5,915 nucleotides of DNA, taken from contig CAIPNN010000100.1 of assembly GCA_903866425.1 (NCBI GenBank), positions 1-5,915 on the forward strand, written 5' to 3'. The notes beneath the pieces were generated by a model. The model worked only from the letters and a program-made list of their open reading frames with translations. It had not been told where the DNA came from and did no database searches. The stretch comes from an uncultured Actinomycetes bacterium. Lineage in GTDB: Bacteria > Actinomycetota > Thermoleophilia > Miltoncostaeales > Miltoncostaeaceae. Below are positions 1-4,077 of the stretch, piece by piece. The translations under genes were made by a program, and so were the position numbers. Numbering within the stretch: position 1 is the first letter of the stretch; every line of letters begins with the position of its first letter.

Positions 1-142
1 GGCCAGCCTCGGTGAAACCGGCCATCGCAGTGCATTGGCGGCCGTCGTGCGTCGCTCGGGCGAGGCGCTCGTGGTGTTCCGCGGCCCGCCCAGCCCCGGT
101 GCGGTGATGGCAGTACGCGCAGCGCTCGCCCGTCACCGGTAG
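1..142 (+). CDS. C-terminal fragment of an unidentified protein
   Basis: An open frame runs from base 2 to the TAG at 140-142 and gives 46 residues, ending with VMAVRAALARHR. It has no in-frame stop and no convincing start, so it is read as the 3' end of a gene that begins before the window. The fragment is rich in Ala, Val and Arg, with a short hydrophobic strand (ALVVF) followed by RGPPSPG and a basic, probably helical tail. I do not recognise the family. Its stop lies only 9 bases before the sugar porter start on the same strand, so it is probably the upstream member of that operon. The reading frame is well supported by the tight spacing and actinobacterial-type codon use; the function is unknown. 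Confidence 0.6.
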   Translation, partial: ASLGETGHRSALAAVVRRSGEALVVFRGPPSPGAVMAVRAALARHR

Positions 143-151
143 GTTTCCCGT

Positions 152-1552
152 ATGCCGTCCCCCCGCAACACCAAAGCACCCAACGACATGTGGTCGGGTG
201 GCAACAGCGGACTCGTCACCCGAATCGCCATTGTGGCGGCGCTCGCCGGCCTGCTCTTCGGTTTCGACACCGGGGTCATCTCGGGTGCGCTCGACTACAT
301 CGGCGGCGCATTCCACCTGAGCGACATCGGCAAGAGCACGGTCGTGTCGGCCGTGCTGCTGGGTGCCGTTATCGGGTCATTGCTCGCCATGGCCGTCATC
401 GACCGCTACGGCCGACGGGTCAGCCTCATCGCCTCGGGCGTGGTGTTCATCATCGGGTCCGTCGCATCGGCGGTCGCTCCCGGGGTGGGTGCCCTCGACG
501 TGGCCCGCCTCATCCTCGGCATCGCCATCGGCATCAGTGCTGTGGCCGCCCCCATGTACATCACCGAGATCGCCCCGGCAGCGCGCCGCGGTCAGTTGGT
601 GTCGTTCTTCCAGCTCATGATCACCATCGGCATCCTCGTGGCCTACGTGAATGACGAGGCCTTCTCGGGCAACGGGCAGTGGCGCTGGATGCTCGTCACG
701 GGAATCGTGCCCGCCATCGTGCTGCTCATCGGCATGCGTGGCCTGCCCGAGAGCCCCCGGTGGTTCATGTCGAAGGGCCGTGACGACGATGCCCGCGCGG
801 TGCTCGAGAAAGTGAACCCCGGCGATGTCGAGGGTGAGATGACCGAGATCCGCCAGGGCATCGATGCCGAGAAGTCGGCGTCGTTCCGCGAACTGGTGCA
901 GCCGGTGCTGCGCCCGGCGCTCATCGTGGCGGTGGGTCTCTTCATCATTCAGCAGTTCACGGGCATCAACACGGTCATCTACTACGCGCCGCGCATCTTC
1001 GAGGAGGCCGGATTCGCGGCCGGGTCGGCGGCCATCTGGGCCACGGTGAGTGTGGGCGTGATCAACGTGCTGGCCACGGTCGCCGCCATCGCGATGATCG
1101 ACCGGGTAGGCCGCAAACCGTTGCTGTACGTGGGCCTGGCGGGCATGGCGGTGAGCCTGTCGGTCATCGCCGCGTCGTCGCTGCTCTCCTCGGGCGGCTC
1201 CATCACCGCCGCCGACCTGGTGACCGTGGTGGCCGTCTGGGCCTTCGTCATCTTCTTCGCCATTTCACTCGGCCCCATCCCGTGGCTCATGGCGTCAGAG
1301 CTCTTCCCGGTGAGCGTGCGCGGCAAGGCCGCGTCCATCGCCACCGTCGTGGGATGGCTCGGCAACCTCTTCATCTCGTTCACCTTCCTCAGCCTGCTCG
1401 ACCTCATCGGAGAGGCCGCAACCTTCTTCAGCTATGCGGTGGTCGCGGTGCTCGGCTTCATCTTTGTGTGGTTCCTCGTGCCTGAGACCAAGGGCCGCAC
1501 GCTCGAGGAGATCCAGGAGGGCTTCATCGCCCGCGCAAAGCGGAAGGGCTGA
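152..1552 (+). CDS. MFS sugar porter family transporter (XylE/GalP-like)
   Basis: This is a 466-residue inner-membrane sugar transporter with the usual length and about 12 hydrophobic segments, split 6+6 by a cytoplasmic loop near residues 205-250. Sugar porter signatures appear in order: FGFDTGVISG (36-45), DRYGRR (84-89), MYITEIAP (135-142), PESPRW (199-204), QQFTGIN (267-273), DRVGRK (317-322), GPIPW (374-378), SELFP (382-386) and PETKGR (444-449). By recalled alignment to E. coli XylE, Asp39 and Arg119 match the proton-coupling pair D27/R133, which points to proton symport. Gln154, Gln267, Gln268, Asn273 and Trp378 match sugar-contact residues, while XylE Q415 is Gly401 here. The substrate (glucose, xylose, arabinose or galactose) cannot be told from sequence. 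The start at 152 has a weak AGG at 141-143; Met13 at 188 is an alternative, since the first 12 residues are polar and not conserved in the family. It overlaps the next gene by one base. Confidence 0.95.
   Translation: MPSPRNTKAPNDMWSGGNSGLVTRIAIVAALAGLLFGFDTGVISGALDYIGGAFHLSDIGKSTVVSAVLLGAVIGSLLAMAVIDRYGRRVSLIASGVVFIIGSVASAVAPGVGALDVARLILGIAIGISAVAAPMYITEIAPAARRGQLVSFFQLMITIGILVAYVNDEAFSGNGQWRWMLVTGIVPAIVLLIGMRGLPESPRWFMSKGRDDDARAVLEKVNPGDVEGEMTEIRQGIDAEKSASFRELVQPVLRPALIVAVGLFIIQQFTGINTVIYYAPRIFEEAGFAAGSAAIWATVSVGVINVLATVAAIAMIDRVGRKPLLYVGLAGMAVSLSVIAASSLLSSGGSITAADLVTVVAVWAFVIFFAISLGPIPWLMASELFPVSVRGKAASIATVVGWLGNLFISFTFLSLLDLIGEAATFFSYAVVAVLGFIFVWFLVPETKGRTLEEIQEGFIARAKRKG
1542..1548 (+). 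promoter_or_regulatory. Ribosome binding site for the histidine phosphatase
   Basis: GGAAGGG lies inside the last codons of the sugar porter, 3 bases before the ATG at 1552. With the TGATG stop/start overlap it supports translational coupling and fixes the phosphatase start. Confidence 0.55.
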
Positions 1553-2118
1553 TGGCAGCGACCCTTTGGCTGGTGCGCCACGGCGCCACGGAATGGAGCC
1601 AGAACGGTCGCCACACCGGCAGCACTGACCTGCCGCTGTTGTCGGAAGGCCGCGATCGCGCGGTCACCTTGGCCCCGGTGCTTGCGCAGCACGACTTCTC
1701 GCTGGTGCTCTCGAGCCCCCTCGAGCGTGCGCGTGAAACCGCCGCGCTCGCCGGCTTTGTCGACCCGCAACTGGACGACGATCTGCGCGAGTGGGACTAC
1801 GGCGACTACGAGGGCGTCACCACGTCAACCATCAGGGAAACATTTCCCGGCTGGTCGGTGTGGGATGGCGATATGCCCGGCGGTGAGTCCATCGAGCAGG
1901 TGGCTGCCCGCGCGGCCCAGGTGCTGGCACGCGCTGACGAGGTCGGTGGCAACGTGCTGCTGTTCGCGCACGGGCACATCCTGCGGGTGCTCACCACAGT
2001 GCGGCTGGGCCTCGACCCCCGGGAGGGCAGGCGCTTTGTGCTTGACCCGGCCACCGTGTCGGTGATCGGCCACGAACACGAGTGGCCGGCACTCAGGCGG
2101 TGGAACTCCCCCGCCTGA
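1552..2118 (+). CDS. Histidine phosphatase family protein, SHB17-like sugar phosphatase candidate
   Basis: This 188-residue cytosolic protein belongs to branch 1 of the histidine phosphatase (phosphoglycerate-mutase-like) superfamily. The catalytic set is complete: LVRHG at 7-11 with His10 as the phosphorylated residue and Arg9 beside it, Arg59 in SSPLERA, Glu80 in LREWDYG as the likely proton donor, and His140 in FAHGH. It has no signal peptide, so it acts in the cytoplasm. WSQNGRHTGSTDLPL (15-29), DDDLREWDYGDYEG (75-88) and the WDGDMPGGES stretch (104-113) resemble, from memory, yeast sedoheptulose-1,7-bisphosphatase Shb17 more than cofactor-dependent phosphoglycerate mutase. A sugar bisphosphate or other phosphosugar is therefore a reasonable substrate guess. 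The protein is shorter than Shb17 (about 270 residues). The alternative is a generic acid phosphatase or a glucosyl-3-phosphoglycerate phosphatase type. It is co-transcribed with the porter. The family call is firm; the substrate is inferred. Confidence 0.93.
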   Translation: MAATLWLVRHGATEWSQNGRHTGSTDLPLLSEGRDRAVTLAPVLAQHDFSLVLSSPLERARETAALAGFVDPQLDDDLREWDYGDYEGVTTSTIRETFPGWSVWDGDMPGGESIEQVAARAAQVLARADEVGGNVLLFAHGHILRVLTTVRLGLDPREGRRFVLDPATVSVIGHEHEWPALRRWNSPA

Positions 2119-2126
2119 GTGCCGGC
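2085..2126. terminator. Perfect 16-bp inverted repeat between convergent genes, bidirectional terminator-like
   Basis: GCCGGCACTCAGGCGG (2085-2100) and its exact reverse complement (2111-2126) flank the loop TGGAACTCCC. The right arm contains the phosphatase TGA (2116-2118), and the hairpin ends 13 bases from the TAA of the opposing gene. In RNA from either strand it forms a very stable GC-rich stem. No T-run follows on either side, so it is not a canonical intrinsic terminator. U-tract-less hairpins between convergent genes are common in actinobacteria, and this one probably stops or protects the 3' ends of both transcripts. Confidence 0.65.
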
Positions 2127-2139
2127 TCCGTGGATGCTG

Positions 2140-3981
2140 TTAGTTGACGCCCCCGGCGAACTTCACCGAGAAGCTCACGCCGGTGCGGTTGGCACCGTGT
2201 GACAGCGGCTGACCGATGGCCAGCAGCGACAGGTTGGCCGAGCCACCCGCCAGGTTCTGGCCGGGGAAGGCTGCCTGTGCACACGCCACGATGTTGCTGG
2301 ACAGCGCCACCGTGTTGGCCGCGTTCGGCGCCTGGTCGGTGAGCGTGGTGTCCTGCAGCGGAGTGATGGTGTTCCACAACCCGTCAAGCGCCGGGCTGTT
2401 GCCACCGAGGCCACTCCCGGCCGTGAGGCTGCAGCCGACCTCCTGATTGGCCCGCTGCTCCCCGTTGGGGTTGGCGGCCGTGCTGATGCTGTCGAGCGTG
2501 ATTCCGTAGTGCAGGCCGCCCACGTCATAGAACTGACCGGCCTCGCCCGGCAGCGCCAGACGCTGCGGACGCCACAGCGTGAGGCTCAGGTTGCCGTCGG
2601 CGCCCAACTGGAAGCCGTTGCTGCGGTTGGTGCCTTCATTCGCCGTGTACGGGTACGAGAGCGCCCGGCTCGTGGCGCCGGTGGTCACGTTGGTGATGGC
2701 CGGCGTGGTGACGAAGTACGGGCTGATTGCGATGGGCTTCTGCGACTGCGTGACGCCGTTGCCCCTGTAGTTGAGCGTGAGCACGCTGTCGGCGTTGACC
2801 GTGCCGAGCGTGTCGGCGGCGTTCGGCTTGGTGAACGCGGTCCACACGCTTGACCCGGCCGGCGCGCCCTGCTGGCTCGACGACTGGAAACCGTTACCCG
2901 GCGACGGCGTGGCTGACGGCTGACACGGCTGCCCCTGCGTGGCGCAGGTGCTGCCCGTGTACGCACCCCAGCTCACCGACCCGAACTGGGCGACGTCGGG
3001 GAGGATCTGCGGGAACTCGCTGAAGCCCGACACCGTGGCGGTGCCGGTGCCCGGTGCGCACCACGGCGCGCCGGTGCCGCAGGTGGCCCACACACTGGTG
3101 AGCGTGCCACTGCTCTGCCCGATCAGGTCCTCTGATGAGTAGTAGAAGGTGAGCGCAAGTCCCGTGGGAGTCTGCGCGTTGGCGCTGCCGAGGAACGCGT
3201 TGATCTGCTCGGGCGTGGCACCGGCGTTGGCGTTGATGGTGTTGCCGATGCTCGGGCGCACGTCGCTGTAGGTGAGCAGCTTGGCGGTGCTCGCCACCGA
3301 GACGGCGTCGGTCATGTCGATGGTGAGGTTGCCGTTGTCGTCCACGTCGAACGCGTTGGGCACGCCGTCCTTGTCGCAGTCACCACCCACCGCGGTGCCA
3401 CACGGGTCGGTGGGGCTGAACTGCTGCCCGCCGCCCTGCTGGCCTCCGCCCCCGGAGCCGTTGCCACCACCGCTCTGCATCTCGCCCTTGCGCGAGAGCT
3501 CCGCAGCAGATGACGCCACCTTCACCAGGCCGAGCTTTCCGGCCCCGAGGGGCGCGCCGGTCTTCTTGGCCACCTTCACGGTGCCGGCCTTGGTGCTGTA
3601 GGTGCCGCTTGCCGGCGTGGTGCCGACAATGGCGAACCCGGTCTTCTTGGAGATGGTCCCGAGGTTCACGGTCTTGTTGTTCAGGCGCGTGTAGCCCGTG
3701 GTCTTGCTCTTGCTCCTGGCAAGCACGACGGGCCCGTAGTAGTCGCCGTTGCCGCTGATCAGATGCAGCGTGGCGTTCTTTGCACGGCTTGAGGGCACGC
3801 TCAGCTTGAACGCGCCGTTGCTCTTGATTGATGCCGTCGTCGCGGTGCCATCAAGGCCGATGGCGGAGATCTTCATCCCCTTGCCGCCCTTGACGGTTCC
3901 CGACACGTTGACGCCTTGGGCCATTGCGGGCACAGCGACAACTGTCGCGAGCGCGATGGCGGTCCAGAGACGAGGCCTCAT
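2140..3981 (-). CDS. Exported protein with thrombospondin-3/EF-hand-like calcium loops, function unknown
   Basis: The gene encodes a 613-residue secreted protein I cannot assign to a named family. Residues 1-21 are a clear Sec signal peptide: basic RPR, a hydrophobic core, and an AMA cleavage motif before Gln22. Residues 22-118 look like a beta-sandwich, with motifs such as YYGPVVLA and NLGTI, and 22-168 is strongly basic (18 Lys and 4 Arg against 4 acidic residues). A Gly/Gln-rich hinge covers 169-187. Residues 201-225 carry two adjacent calcium-type loops. Residues 226-613 are low in charge and rich in Ser, Thr, Asn and Gly, with no recognised domain. Eight cysteines (194, 202, 301, 308, 346, 353, 517, 567) suit disulfides outside the cell. 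There is no C-terminal membrane helix, LPxTG motif or lipobox. The start is set by the signal peptide and a strong ribosome binding site. It lies 96 bp downstream of the cellulase on the same strand, so a role in surface attachment or polysaccharide handling is possible but unproven. Confidence 0.88.
   Translation of the reverse strand: MRPRLWTAIALATVVAVPAMAQGVNVSGTVKGGKGMKISAIGLDGTATTASIKSNGAFKLSVPSSRAKNATLHLISGNGDYYGPVVLARSKSKTTGYTRLNNKTVNLGTISKKTGFAIVGTTPASGTYSTKAGTVKVAKKTGAPLGAGKLGLVKVASSAAELSRKGEMQSGGGNGSGGGGQQGGGQQFSPTDPCGTAVGGDCDKDGVPNAFDVDDNGNLTIDMTDAVSVASTAKLLTYSDVRPSIGNTINANAGATPEQINAFLGSANAQTPTGLALTFYYSSEDLIGQSSGTLTSVWATCGTGAPWCAPGTGTATVSGFSEFPQILPDVAQFGSVSWGAYTGSTCATQGQPCQPSATPSPGNGFQSSSQQGAPAGSSVWTAFTKPNAADTLGTVNADSVLTLNYRGNGVTQSQKPIAISPYFVTTPAITNVTTGATSRALSYPYTANEGTNRSNGFQLGADGNLSLTLWRPQRLALPGEAGQFYDVGGLHYGITLDSISTAANPNGEQRANQEVGCSLTAGSGLGGNSPALDGLWNTITPLQDTTLTDQAPNAANTVALSSNIVACAQAAFPGQNLAGGSANLSLLAIGQPLSHGANRTGVSFSVKFAGGVN
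3325..3381 (-). other. Tandem EF-hand-like / thrombospondin type 3 calcium-binding segment
   Basis: These bases encode residues 201-219 of the secreted protein. DCDKDGVPNAFD (201-212) puts Asp at loop positions 1, 3, 5 and 12 with Gly at 6, the classic calcium loop. A second loop starts 13 residues later at Asp214 and continues a little beyond the marked range (Asn216, Asn218, Thr220, Asp222, Asp225). The 13-residue offset resembles thrombospondin type 3 repeats. Calcium binding is inferred. Confidence 0.75.
3421..3477 (-). other. Gly/Gln-rich hinge in the secreted protein
   Basis: These bases encode residues 169-187, almost entirely Gly with Gln, Asn and Ser. The segment separates the lysine-rich N-terminal part from the calcium loops and the low-charge C-terminal part, and it is expected to be a flexible linker. 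Confidence 0.7.
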
Positions 3982-3986
3982 GTGGT

Positions 3987-3992
3987 CCTCCC
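3987..3992 (-). promoter_or_regulatory. Strong ribosome binding site of the secreted protein gene
   Basis: Read on the minus strand, GGGAGG sits 5 bases before the ATG at 3981 (GGGAGGACCACATG). It is the clearest Shine-Dalgarno site in the window. Together with the signal peptide that follows, it fixes the start. Confidence 0.8.
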
Positions 3993-4000
3993 GGTCGCTG

Positions 4001-4023
4001 GATCCGAGGGGGGTCCACGGATC
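4001..4023 (-). other. Small hairpin in the presumed 5' leader of the secreted protein gene
   Basis: GATCCG (4001-4006) and CGGATC (4018-4023) form a 6-bp stem around an 11-nt loop. It lies 8 bases upstream of the ribosome binding site on the minus strand and about 55 bases after the cellulase stop. It could be a weak attenuating structure, an mRNA-stabilising stem or chance; no U-run follows it. Confidence 0.25.
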
Positions 4024-4034
4024 TCCTGCCGGAA

Positions 4035-4063
4035 ATCACACTCCCTAAGTGCGGTTATTGCAA
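4035..4063 (-). promoter_or_regulatory. Candidate promoter for the secreted protein gene
   Basis: On the minus strand, TTGCAA (4058-4063) and TGTGAT (4035-4040) are separated by exactly 17 bases and each match 4 of 6 bases of the -35 and -10 consensus. Transcription would start near 4028, leaving a leader of about 47 nt with the ribosome binding site at its end. This relatively A/T-rich patch is the only promoter-like site I found between the cellulase and the secreted protein. The matches are modest, so the two genes may instead be read from one promoter outside the window. Confidence 0.3.
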
Positions 4064-4068
4064 GTGCG
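4047..4068. repeat. 7-bp direct repeat AAGTGCG with 15-bp period
   Basis: AAGTGCG occurs at 4047-4053 and again at 4062-4068. The copies flank the candidate -35 element on its spacer and upstream sides. A pair of this kind could be an operator with half-sites about 1.5 helical turns apart, or simply chance. Confidence 0.25.
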
Positions 4069-4077
4069 CGTGTTTGG

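Noticed and set aside
982..1407. Minus-strand open frame of 141 codons
   Set aside because: It is antisense to conserved sugar porter helices and has a Thr/Ala/Met-rich composition typical of a shadow frame.
2119..2139. Short gene or small RNA in the gap between convergent genes
   Set aside because: The gap is only 21 bases and is partly filled by the right arm of the palindrome.
3325..3381. Dockerin domain that would place the secreted protein in a cellulosome
   Set aside because: The calcium loops are similar, but dockerins have two roughly 22-residue repeats with flanking helices and are usually terminal. Here the loops are 13 residues apart, internal, and lack those helices, and no cohesin is visible.
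4035..4040. TGTGA on the minus strand as a CRP-type binding site
   Set aside because: Only one half-site is present; no TCACA half follows at the required 6-base spacing.
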